This document shows positions 1-7,419 of a DNA stretch of 64,000 nucleotides, piece after piece. Below the pieces are notes generated by a model, which did not search any database, had not been told where the DNA came from, and saw only the letters and a program-made list of their open reading frames with translations. Every line of letters starts with the position of its first letter. Within the stretch, counting starts at the first letter, position 1. Origin of the DNA: DASQFI01 sp963780895 (GTDB lineage: Bacteria > Acidobacteriota > Vicinamibacteria > Vicinamibacterales > SCN-69-37); the NCBI GenBank assembly GCA_963780895.1, contig CAWAEG010000001.1, positions 1,178,001-1,242,000 on the forward strand, in the 5' to 3' direction. The position numbers and the translations under genes are program-made.

Positions 1-694
1 GCAGACCGTAACGCTTGAGCACGACGAGCTCTTGCTGGGGGCCGTAACCGCTTTGGCCGAGATTGACCGCCGTGACCTCGAGGCACCGGCCCATCTCGGC
101 GACGACCGTTTTCGACCCGGCGGTTTCCGCACCTTCCACAAAGGAATCGCCGATGACCACGACGTCGGCCTTCGCGACGTCGGTGTCATTGCGGAACCCA
201 TTTCGATCGAACTTCAAATCCACCGCGTAGCGGGACCGGAACGGCAGACCGAGCCAGGCGAGGTTTCCCGCCACCGTACCGCGGAAGCTCGAGTTGGGCC
301 GGTGAACGTGGATCAGCTCGTCGTCGCGCCGGTTGATCCCCAGGGCAAGCTGGAGCCACGTATCGTTGTCATGCGTGCCAAGCGTCAATCCATAGTCGTG
401 ACCGAAGACGAGTGTTGGTACCTCGAGGACCGCGACCGTGCCAATCGCGCTTCCCGACAGAGCGATCACGTGCGCTGCCCGCCGGGCCATGCCGGCGCCC
501 GAGCTCAACACGTACGCCGCGCCCAGGAAAATCGCGGAGCACACGACGTTCAGGCCGGTCGAGTGAACGCTGTAGTGCCGCCACAGCGCCCACTCGGCCT
601 CATTGCCGGCCGTCGCTTTCCACAGGGCGAACGTGGCAGCAACACTGGCGATCCAGACACCCCACGCCCACAGTTTCGTCTCCAGCACCCTCAT
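1..694 (-). CDS. SGNH/GDSL-type hydrolase, partial (3' end outside window)
   Basis: An open frame of 231 codons runs from ATG at 694 off the left edge without a stop. About three hydrophobic segments (residues about 8-25, 47-65, 73-92) anchor it in the membrane. A GDSF block follows at residues 182-185, with Ser184 as the expected nucleophile, then a Gly-rich NLGQSGYGP block at 211-219, typical of SGNH esterases or acyltransferases. The catalytic Asp-His pair would lie outside the window. The start overlaps the stop of the upstream SGNH gene by 4 bases (ATGA), so it is the distal gene of the MBOAT operon. Inferred role: periplasmic transfer or removal of acyl groups on a surface glycan. The substrate is unknown. 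Confidence 0.8.
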   Translation of the reverse strand, partial: MRVLETKLWAWGVWIASVAATFALWKATAGNEAEWALWRHYSVHSTGLNVVCSAIFLGAAYVLSSGAGMARRAAHVIALSGSAIGTVAVLEVPTLVFGHDYGLTLGTHDNDTWLQLALGINRRDDELIHVHRPNSSFRGTVAGNLAWLGLPFRSRYAVDLKFDRNGFRNDTDVAKADVVVIGDSFVEGAETAGSKTVVAEMGRCLEVTAVNLGQSGYGPQQELVVLKRYGL

Positions 695-1800
695 CGGTCA
701 CCCCTCACGCTCATCGCGGCCCGGCGATGAGCATCAATGAACTTGCCGACCTCACGCGAGACCTTGATCGCGCCATCCCACGTCGGATGCGCGTCGTCGA
801 AGAACAGTTCGTCCGGAAGAAACGTGCGGAGGTCCAGGAATGGCGTGTCGCCAATCGCCGATCGGACGACCTCCAGATAGGCTTCGTACCGGCCCGGCTT
901 GTAGAGCTCGCGGTTCCAGGAGAGCTCCGGGAGATTCACGACGTAGAGCTCGGTCCCGTTCTTCGCCGCGAAATCGCGGTACATCTGCAGCTCGCGCGTG
1001 ACCCGCTCGCGGTCGGCGGCCGGGTCCCAGTCGTGCACCAGTTCCCAGAAATTACCGGGGGTGACCAGCCACTTCTTCGTCGCCGCCTCGGACGCATACT
1101 TGCCGATCAGATACTTCGACGGCGCGATCGGTACCCAGCTCCGGCGCTCGGCCGAAAGCGACGGCACGATCTTCGTGGCGGTCCGGCTCGCGATGGCGAA
1201 AAGCCCGCGGCGGTAGCGATCCGGCATCAGGCCGAGCAGCGCGAGCCGTGGCTCGATCGACTCGACAAACGACCGCCGCACGAGCGATGGCGGATGCGCG
1301 TCTTCGACCACGCGGAAGTGAGGGCTGTATTTGTTGATCCCTTCAAAGAGCGGCGACGACCGGGTGCGAAGGTTGCCGGCGAACCGGGTCGTGACCCCGA
1401 GCAGCAGCGCGTCGGGAACGGCGCCCGGGCCGTACGTCCCCTCGATGTACCGGAGGACGATCAAGCCGTCCTCGAGTGTGCCGATGCTCTGGCTGTTCTG
1501 GTACGGCTTGAGGCCTTTGGCCTCGCGCGCGATCTCTTCCGGCAGCAGGCCCTCGCGCGCCTCGGACGGCCCGTAGATGAGCAGACGGTGCCGGCCCCGC
1601 CCCGCATGATTGGCCGGCGAAAACAGGCGCAGGTAGTCCTCTTCCTTCCAGAGGTAGGCACCCAGGTATCGCTCGGAGAACCGTGCCGCGCCCTCGAGCG
1701 CCGCATGTGCGGCGACGAACATCAGCCCGACCGTCACGGCGACGGCCAGACGCGGCAGCGTGCCGGACCAGCGATCAGAATCCCTGGTAGATGAAGTCAT
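691..1800 (-). CDS. SGNH-superfamily (AlgX/DltD-like) protein of O-acylation module
   Basis: This 369-residue protein has one N-terminal membrane segment (about 17-35) and a periplasmic SGNH-like fold. The nucleophile block reads GPSE (residues 77-80) rather than GDS, with Ser79 as nucleophile, and the C-terminal Asp-His motif DDAHP lies at 335-339. Anchored proteins of this kind work with MBOAT acyltransferases (DltD with DltB, AlgJ/AlgX with AlgI) to move an acyl group onto a polymer outside the cytoplasm. The gene starts inside a 36-codon ORF (1775-1885) that overlaps the MBOAT gene, and its stop overlaps the next start by 4 bases, so the four genes look translationally coupled. The acyl donor and acceptor cannot be read from sequence. 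Confidence 0.75.
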   Translation of the reverse strand: MTSSTRDSDRWSGTLPRLAVAVTVGLMFVAAHAALEGAARFSERYLGAYLWKEEDYLRLFSPANHAGRGRHRLLIYGPSEAREGLLPEEIAREAKGLKPYQNSQSIGTLEDGLIVLRYIEGTYGPGAVPDALLLGVTTRFAGNLRTRSSPLFEGINKYSPHFRVVEDAHPPSLVRRSFVESIEPRLALLGLMPDRYRRGLFAIASRTATKIVPSLSAERRSWVPIAPSKYLIGKYASEAATKKWLVTPGNFWELVHDWDPAADRERVTRELQMYRDFAAKNGTELYVVNLPELSWNRELYKPGRYEAYLEVVRSAIGDTPFLDLRTFLPDELFFDDAHPTWDGAIKVSREVGKFIDAHRRAAMSVRGDR

Positions 1801-1885
1801 GTCTGACCTGACCCAGCAGGACGAGCGTCGCCACGAGCGCCGCCATCCACACGAGCTTCACCGCGAGCCGCCGGCCGCCGGTCAT
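1775..1885 (-). CDS. DltX-like microprotein with C-terminal FxYxxF motif
   Basis: This 36-codon ORF starts with an ATG overlapping the MBOAT stop by 4 bases (ATGA) and ends 26 bases inside the following SGNH gene. The product has a basic N-terminus, one hydrophobic helix (about residues 8-25), then a short tail ending exactly in F-I-Y-Q-G-F. In the Dlt D-alanylation system the small protein DltX ends in the same FxYxxF pattern and its tyrosine is thought to carry the acyl group from DltB towards DltD; AlgI-type MBOATs carry the motif at their own C-terminus. The MBOAT here lacks such an ending (it ends VGLAL), so this small protein could supply the acyl-relay tyrosine (Tyr33). Expression is not shown by sequence alone. 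Confidence 0.7.
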   Translation of the reverse strand: MTGGRRLAVKLVWMAALVATLVLLGQVRHDFIYQGF

Positions 1886-3186
1886 AACGCGAGCCCGACG
1901 GCGGACTTGGCCAGCCGTTCCACCACGCGGACGCTCTCGCCCACGTCGAGCACGAAGAACATGTACGCCAGCGACGTGAAGTTATAGGTGAGAAAAACGG
2001 CCACGGCCGTTACGAGCCGCCGTTCCGCGAACCGCCTGAAGCCGGCGCGCCCGAGCCGTTTCACCATGACGTGCTCGTACCCGCGCACCACGACGAGCGC
2101 GATGCCGTGCACGAGCCCGAAGACCACGAAGTTCAGCGTCGTCCCGTGCCAGATCCCCGCGACGAGCATCGTGACGATGAGGCTGCCGCCGAGGGCGAGG
2201 AATGCGTTGACGTGCCCGCCGCGAATTCCGAGCGCGAAGCGGTACAGCGGATTGAAGATGTAGTCCGTCAGCCAGGTGGTCAGCGAGCGATGCACGCGCA
2301 GCCAGTACTCGCTCACGTCGCGCGCGAGGAAGGGGAACCGGAAATTCTCCGGCGGTTTCACGCCCATCAGGCTACCGACGCCGATCACGATGTCGCAGTA
2401 GCCGGAGAAGTCGAGATAGAGAAACACGTAGAACGCATAGATCGCGACGAGCAGCTCGCCCGCGCCCATGCGCTCGATCGGCAGACCCGGCCGGAGCACA
2501 TAGGGCGCGAGAACGGGCGCCAGCACGAACGCTTTCACGCAGCCGCGAAGGACCCGGTTGGCTGCATCGACGTAGACTTCGAATCCCGGCCGGTCCGGCG
2601 CTTCGCCGTTCCACTGTGTCGAGAAATCCTGATAGCGCTGGATCGGACCCATCAGGACCGTCGTGAAGTTCAGACAGTAGTTCAGGTAGACCGGGAGCGG
2701 CAGCCGTTCGATCGATCCGCCCGCCATGTCCACGACAACGTGGACCATCTTGAAAAACAGAAAGCTCAGACCCGCGATGGCAATGAAGCTCGCGGTCGTC
2801 GATGACGGCGCCGCGGATGCGCCCATCGTGTACCCGCGCAAATACACGAACGCGGCCGTCAGGACAATCAGGCTCGCGACGAGCGCGGTGGTGCCCCGGG
2901 TCTGGACGAGCCGTGCGCAGGTGTATCCGGCCAGGCAGAACGCCAGACCGACCGGCATCCCGACTGCGCCCCAATAGCTCCACACAAAGGCGAGGTTGAT
3001 CGCCAGGAACAGCGTCGTCCGCAGCCAGCCCTGTGTGACGGGCACCATCATGACGGCGGTGGCGGCGAGGACGAGGAACTGCCAGGAATTCAAGGCCATT
3101 AGGGCGGCGCGGGCGCACACCCGCAGGGCAGGGGGATGAGCAAAAACATTGCCTCGCCCCGCGACGGCGGGCTCTGGGGCAGTCAT
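1882..3186 (-). CDS. MBOAT-family O-acyltransferase (DltB/AlgI-like)
   Basis: A 434-residue polytopic membrane protein of the MBOAT family. The signature is GIWHG at 344-348 (His347) followed by LVHG (His360), the histidines expected at the acyl-transfer site, and the hydrophobic profile shows ten or so helices. It should move an acyl group (acetyl, alanyl or other) across the membrane for O-acylation of a glycan. The C-terminus lacks the FxYxxF tail found on AlgI; a separate 36-residue ORF beginning in its stop codon provides one. The start is uncertain: an internal ATG at 3099 (MALNSWQF) would give a more typical MBOAT N-terminus, and neither site has a clear Shine-Dalgarno. It is the first gene of the acylation operon. 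Confidence 0.88.
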   Translation of the reverse strand: MTAPEPAVAGRGNVFAHPPALRVCARAALMALNSWQFLVLAATAVMMVPVTQGWLRTTLFLAINLAFVWSYWGAVGMPVGLAFCLAGYTCARLVQTRGTTALVASLIVLTAAFVYLRGYTMGASAAPSSTTASFIAIAGLSFLFFKMVHVVVDMAGGSIERLPLPVYLNYCLNFTTVLMGPIQRYQDFSTQWNGEAPDRPGFEVYVDAANRVLRGCVKAFVLAPVLAPYVLRPGLPIERMGAGELLVAIYAFYVFLYLDFSGYCDIVIGVGSLMGVKPPENFRFPFLARDVSEYWLRVHRSLTTWLTDYIFNPLYRFALGIRGGHVNAFLALGGSLIVTMLVAGIWHGTTLNFVVFGLVHGIALVVVRGYEHVMVKRLGRAGFRRFAERRLVTAVAVFLTYNFTSLAYMFFVLDVGESVRVVERLAKSAVGLAL

Positions 3187-3223
3187 CCCACCGCGATAGG
3201 CTGAGGGAGGGTAGCTCAGCCAC

Positions 3224-3238
3224 TAAATCATTGATTTA
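3224..3238. promoter_or_regulatory. 15-bp perfect palindrome in AT-rich upstream region
   Basis: The bases TAAATCA-T-TGATTTA form a perfect inverted repeat with one central base, inside the only clearly AT-rich patch of this area and 38 bp upstream of the MBOAT start. Its size and symmetry fit a dimeric regulator's operator, and the flanking TATATAG/CTATATAA sequence could be part of a minus-strand promoter. No regulator gene is nearby to pair with it. Confidence 0.3.
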
Positions 3239-3329
3239 TATAGGCTTATCAGTTGAGCCGAGGCGACCGTGGCGCCACCATCCGACCCGCGCTGGCTTCA
3301 TTTCAAGATAGTCAGTTGATCGGCCGCTA

Positions 3330-3353
3330 TAAGTCTCTTGGAGAGGAGACTTA
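3330..3353 (-). terminator. Stem-loop between FAD oxidoreductase and MBOAT genes
   Basis: TAAGTCTC and GAGACTTA form a perfect 8-bp stem around an 8-base loop, 9 bases past the stop of the FAD oxidoreductase gene (3363) in its direction of transcription. A run of U after the stem is lacking, so it is a weak terminator or a processing or attenuation hairpin ahead of the acylation operon. Confidence 0.35.
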
Positions 3354-3362
3354 AAGTCTGAA

Positions 3363-4787
3363 TTAGTCCTCAACCACATGGGTGTCGAACACCCGCCGGT
3401 ACCGTTCCCAGGCCTGCCGGTCGAACCGGCCGTCCCCAAGGCATTCGACCGCGGCACTGGCCATGAACAAGGCGTGGTGGGTGTTGTCGTGCGCGTAGAG
3501 GCCCTGGCGGCCGAAAGACAGCACGCCGGGAAGCGCGCTGACCCAGCGATCGACGATCTCGAAGTTCTGTTCGTAGCCAATCCGGTAGATGGGATAGGCC
3601 GCCGGGAGCCGGCGCACCGCGATCTGGGTGACGGCGCATCGAACGGGCAGTCCTGACCTGGTCAATCCGTCGCGGACGACTTCCCCGAGCTCGGCGTCGG
3701 AAGCCGACCAGATGGCGTCCTGCCGGCCGCACGGTATTTCCGCGCAGAGCACCGTTCGCCCGCGGGGTTCCGGCAACGCGGCGTAGTTCTTCGGCTCCGA
3801 CACGCGAGTGAAGGGCACCTCGGCTTCTGGGAAATAATGCGCGTCGAATTCCGTGAACTGATCCGTCTCGAGCACGAGGTAGACGAGCAGCATCGCTCGA
3901 AGCTGCAGTCGTGACGCGGCGTTGGTCACATCCGGCGGCGCCGCGGGCGCGACGACTCGAACGAGCGTCGTGACCGGGATCGTGGACCAGACGTAATCGG
4001 CCGCCGAGTCGGCTGCCGCCCCATCGGCCGCGGTCGTCTGGACTCGGTGGGTCCCCTCGTTGACGAGCTCGATCCGCTGCGCCGTGGTGCGGAGCTGAAC
4101 GCGCGCGCCCGCGCGCTCGGCCGCGTCCCGCAATGCATCCGAAATCTGACCGTATCCGCGCCGCGGGTAATAGAAGATCCCTTTGCGTCCGCGTGCGCCC
4201 GGACCGCCGGCGCCTGGGATGAGCCGCTTCACGAGCTTGCCGATCGATCCGGCGGAGACGCGGCGGTACGCCTGCACCGGCGAGATCTCCCCGGGCTCGA
4301 GCCCCCAGATCTTCCGCGCGTACGGAAAATAGAATTCGCGGCAGATCGTCCGTCCGAGTCCGCGTTCGAGCACGCTCGCGAACGTCTCGGTGTCCGGTGT
4401 CCGCGCGGCGGATCGCGTGATCGGCTTGGCGATCACGTCGGCGAGCACACCGCCCGTGAACCGTGGATGCGCGTGGACGGCGAGATCCACGGGCCGGAGC
4501 GGGAAGTGAATCCAGCGGCCGAGCAGACGGATGCGGCCGTGTCGCGGACGTGCGAGCAGATCGTCGCCCAGCAGTTCCTTCACGAGCGCCAGCACGCCGG
4601 GATCGGCGGCGGGGTGGAAGCGATGGCTGCCGTAATCGACGCGCACGCCGGCGAGGTCGAAACTGCCGGCGTTGCCGCCGACGCGGTCGGCCTGTTCGAT
4701 GACGGTGACCTGGTGTCCGTGGCGGGCGAGTCCGAGAGCGGCGCCGAGGCCCGCGGGTCCGGCGCCGAGAATCGTCACGCGGGTCAA
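3363..4787 (-). CDS. FAD-dependent NAD(P)-binding oxidoreductase (amine-oxidase/UGM-like)
   Basis: A 474-residue flavoprotein. The Rossmann motif GAGPAG is at residues 8-13, the ribose-binding acidic residue is Glu31, and RVGG follows at 35-38. The later sequence (YPRRGYGQISDAL, and the C-terminal SFGRQGLYAHDNTHHA region that resembles the family's FAD-contacting end) fits the group often annotated as protoporphyrinogen-oxidase-like or UDP-galactopyranose-mutase-like proteins in glycan loci. It is probably cytosolic and redox-acting on a nucleotide sugar or lipid-linked intermediate, but the exact reaction is not recognisable. A second, diverged member lies at 56297-57787. It is divergent from the GT2 at 4833, with only 45 bp between the starts. 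Confidence 0.75.
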   Translation of the reverse strand: MTRVTILGAGPAGLGAALGLARHGHQVTVIEQADRVGGNAGSFDLAGVRVDYGSHRFHPAADPGVLALVKELLGDDLLARPRHGRIRLLGRWIHFPLRPVDLAVHAHPRFTGGVLADVIAKPITRSAARTPDTETFASVLERGLGRTICREFYFPYARKIWGLEPGEISPVQAYRRVSAGSIGKLVKRLIPGAGGPGARGRKGIFYYPRRGYGQISDALRDAAERAGARVQLRTTAQRIELVNEGTHRVQTTAADGAAADSAADYVWSTIPVTTLVRVVAPAAPPDVTNAASRLQLRAMLLVYLVLETDQFTEFDAHYFPEAEVPFTRVSEPKNYAALPEPRGRTVLCAEIPCGRQDAIWSASDAELGEVVRDGLTRSGLPVRCAVTQIAVRRLPAAYPIYRIGYEQNFEIVDRWVSALPGVLSFGRQGLYAHDNTHHALFMASAAVECLGDGRFDRQAWERYRRVFDTHVVED

Positions 4788-4832
4788 GCGATTTACTGTA
4801 CTTTACGGCCTGCCGACCGGCCAAACGTCCGC

Positions 4833-5774
4833 ATGCCCGCGCCCGCGCCACTCCTCTCGGTGATCGTGACCATCGTCGACGGCGGCCAGGCGCTTCGGCG
4901 ATGTCTCGACGCCCTGCTCACGCAGGTTGATGCCCCGGCCATCGAGATCCTGGTGCCGATTGACGTCACGGCGGCGGCCGCGAAGGAGATTGTCGGCGAC
5001 GTCGCGGCCGCACGCGCGTCTTCGCTCATCCGATGCATCGATCTGGGCCGGCTCGAATCGCGCGAGCCCGCAGCGTCGGCCGCCGGTCAGCACGAGCTGA
5101 TCGACCGCCGCCGGGCGGCGGGCCTCGGCGCGGCGCGCGGCGACCTCATCGCCATCCTGGAAGATCGCGGCGTGCCGCGGCCGGACTGGGCGGCGGCGAT
5201 CGTGCGGCACCACGCCGCGGTTTCCAATCTGGTCATCGGCGGCGCCGTGGAAAACGGACGCGACGCGGCGCTCAACTGGGCCGTGTTTCTCTGCGACTTC
5301 GACCGGTACCAGCGTCCGTTCGCGCCAGGGCCACGAGCGGCCGTGTCGGATGTCAACGTCGCCTACAAGCGGCGCGCGATCGACGAGACGCGCGAGACCT
5401 GGCGCGGGCGTTTTCACGAACCGTGGGTCCATCGGGCGCTCGCGCAGCGCGGCGAAACCCTTCTCGCGTTCCCCGACATCGTCGTCGATCAGGTGCGTGA
5501 TGACCTGCGGATCATGTCGTTGATTCGTGAACGCCTCGCTTGGGGCCGGCTGTTCGGGTCGTTGCGCGCGTACCGGGCGACGTTTCCGCAGCGTCTTGCT
5601 TGGGTCCTGGCCGCGCCGTTCGTTCCGGTCGTGATGTTCGGGCGAATCGTGCGCGACCGGTTCACGAAGCCACCTCCGCTCGGTCGGTTTCTCATTGCCG
5701 CGCCCGCGACGATTCTGTTGCTCATCGCATGGGCCGTCGGGGAGGCCGCCGGCGCGTTTCAGCGCGAGCCATGA
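4833..5774 (+). CDS. GT2-family glycosyltransferase
   Basis: This 313-residue protein starts with SVIVTIVDGGQALRRCLDAL, the N-terminal strand of a GT-A fold; the weak LEDRG around residue 110 sits where the nucleotide-binding acidic motif of GT2 enzymes is expected, and a late Arg/Trp-rich stretch precedes a C-terminal hydrophobic anchor (about residues 285-305). The usual DxD is degenerate (LEDRGVPRPDW), so activity is likely but unproven. The ATG at 4833 was chosen because the upstream part of the open frame is antisense to the FAD oxidoreductase. It stands alone on the plus strand, sharing a short divergent promoter region (4788-4832) with that gene. Confidence 0.7.
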   Translation: MPAPAPLLSVIVTIVDGGQALRRCLDALLTQVDAPAIEILVPIDVTAAAAKEIVGDVAAARASSLIRCIDLGRLESREPAASAAGQHELIDRRRAAGLGAARGDLIAILEDRGVPRPDWAAAIVRHHAAVSNLVIGGAVENGRDAALNWAVFLCDFDRYQRPFAPGPRAAVSDVNVAYKRRAIDETRETWRGRFHEPWVHRALAQRGETLLAFPDIVVDQVRDDLRIMSLIRERLAWGRLFGSLRAYRATFPQRLAWVLAAPFVPVVMFGRIVRDRFTKPPPLGRFLIAAPATILLLIAWAVGEAAGAFQREP

Positions 5775-5997
5775 CGAGTCGGCCTGACGAATCAGCGCCG
5801 TTTTTGCAGCATGGTTCCGAAGTCCTCTGATTGCCGGACTTTGTTCAGCGATGGCGCCTCGCCAAGCCGTCAGGTTCTCCGCGAATGGCCGTCTTCTCCT
5901 GTATCCTGAAGTCTCCGGGTTGGCACAGAACTGCCAATATCCTCTTGCCCGGACGTGGCGGGGACGGCCCCAGACCGTCGAGTCAACGGAGCATCGC

Positions 5998-6249
5998 GTG
6001 CCATTTTTCGTTCCCCAAGGTCCGGACGTCGTGACGATGATCGCCGGGTCGCTCGAGCGCATGCCTGCGGTCCTGCTGTACGTCGGACCCGACCAGATCA
6101 TGCCACTGGCCTCCGTGCTCAGCGCGATCGTCGGCGTGGCGCTCATGTTCTGGCACCGGCTGGTCGGTCTGGTCCGGAAGTGCGTGGGCGTCTTCACCCG
6201 CCGCGGCCGGTCCTCACAAAGTGACCCGCCGATTCACGACCGGGTGTAG
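5998..6249 (+). CDS. Small membrane protein of unknown function
   Basis: The GTG start at 5998 is supported by GGAG at 5988-5991 with a 6-base spacer. The 83-residue product has one or two hydrophobic helices (about residues 22-52) and a basic C-terminal tail (VRKCVGVFTRRGR), suggesting an inner-membrane anchor with a cytosolic tail. A later ATG at 6037 would give a 70-residue form. I do not recognise a named family. It is followed by the sulfotransferase gene after 66 bp in the same direction, so it may be co-transcribed. The 223 bp upstream (5775-5997) hold no gene I can support. Confidence 0.55.
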   Translation: MPFFVPQGPDVVTMIAGSLERMPAVLLYVGPDQIMPLASVLSAIVGVALMFWHRLVGLVRKCVGVFTRRGRSSQSDPPIHDRV

Positions 6250-6315
6250 GGCGCGTTCTCGCGCTCGTCGGAAACAACCACGCGCCGTCGAGACGCAGGC
6301 GCGACGCCGGACGCC

Positions 6316-7419
6316 ATGATCTGGATGGCGATCGTTGCCGCGGTGCTGGCGCTGGGGGTGTCGGCGCTGCTCTACCTCGCGTGGTATCTCCGGTGGGAAA
6401 CCGAACAGACGGCTGGGCTGGCGTACTATGGCCGCTCCCTCGCCGGGCGTCGAGCGCTGAAACAGCGCATCCGGCGCCTCTCCGCGCCAGTCAAACCGCT
6501 CGTGCGCCTGCTGGCAGCGGCCAACCGCGGCCGTGCCGCGATGCCGTCGTTCGAGTTCGAGGGCGTGTCCGGCCCGCCCAAGGTGAGCAGCCCGGCCGTG
6601 TTCGACCGCGCCAGTCGCTACCAGCCGCGGCCGGAAGACGTGTTCGTCGTGACGCAGATGCGGTGCGGCACGACCTGGATGCAGCAGCTCGTCTACCAGA
6701 TCGTGACCCGCGGCGCCGGCGAGTTCAGCGATCAGGGTCCCCGGCACTTGTACGCGATCAGTCCCTGGATCGACGCCGTCAACAGCGTGTCGATCGAGCG
6801 CGCGCCACTCGTCGGCGCCCGGCCGACGCGGATCATCAAGAGTCACCTGCCGACCCGTTTGTGTCCGTATGCCGCCGAGGCCCGGTACATCTACGTCACA
6901 CGTCATCCGGTGAGCTGTTTGGCGAGCATCGTGGACTACAACCGATCGCTCCTCGGCCCGCTCATGCCGCCCGTCGAGTCGATGGCCAACTGGTTCTGCA
7001 GCGACCGCATGTACTGGCTGCCTTGGCCGGTCCACGTGGACGGGTGGTGGGAATGGGCCGCCACACGCGACAACGTGCTCTTCGTCCACTTCGAGGAGAT
7101 GAAGCGAGACTTCGCGTCGGTGCGCGATCGCATCGAGCGGTTTCTCGGCTGCGAGCTCACCGCGTCCGAGCGTGAGCGCGTCGGCGAGCGCTCGAGCTTC
7201 AAGTACATGAAAGAGCACGAAGAGTTCTTCGAGATGGCGCCGCCGACGATGTTCTCGGTGGAGGGCGGCCAATTCCTCGCGAGCGGGCGCGAGTCGCGCA
7301 GCGAGGACGTCACGCCGGAAATCGCCAGGCAGATTCGTGACTACTGCCGCACCTCGCTCGCCGGCAGGAGCTATCCGCTGGAGCGCTTCTATCCAGATCT
7401 CGGCGCCGACAGGCGCTGA
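6316..7419 (+). CDS. Membrane-anchored PAPS-dependent sulfotransferase
   Basis: A 367-residue protein with one N-terminal membrane helix (residues 3-24) and a sulfotransferase domain. The 5'-phosphosulfate-binding loop reads TQMRCGTTW (113-121), the conserved basic/His block KSHLP is at 175-179 and the 3'-phosphate-binding motif VTRHPVSC at 194-201. The enzyme should move sulfate from PAPS onto a hydroxyl of a sugar or lipid at the cytoplasmic face. PAPS-forming genes lie at 46922-50903 and a second sulfotransferase at 62287. Its stop abuts the stop of the convergent next gene within the palindrome TGATCA, leaving no room for a terminator between them. Confidence 0.87.
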   Translation: MIWMAIVAAVLALGVSALLYLAWYLRWETEQTAGLAYYGRSLAGRRALKQRIRRLSAPVKPLVRLLAAANRGRAAMPSFEFEGVSGPPKVSSPAVFDRASRYQPRPEDVFVVTQMRCGTTWMQQLVYQIVTRGAGEFSDQGPRHLYAISPWIDAVNSVSIERAPLVGARPTRIIKSHLPTRLCPYAAEARYIYVTRHPVSCLASIVDYNRSLLGPLMPPVESMANWFCSDRMYWLPWPVHVDGWWEWAATRDNVLFVHFEEMKRDFASVRDRIERFLGCELTASERERVGERSSFKYMKEHEEFFEMAPPTMFSVEGGQFLASGRESRSEDVTPEIARQIRDYCRTSLAGRSYPLERFYPDLGADRR

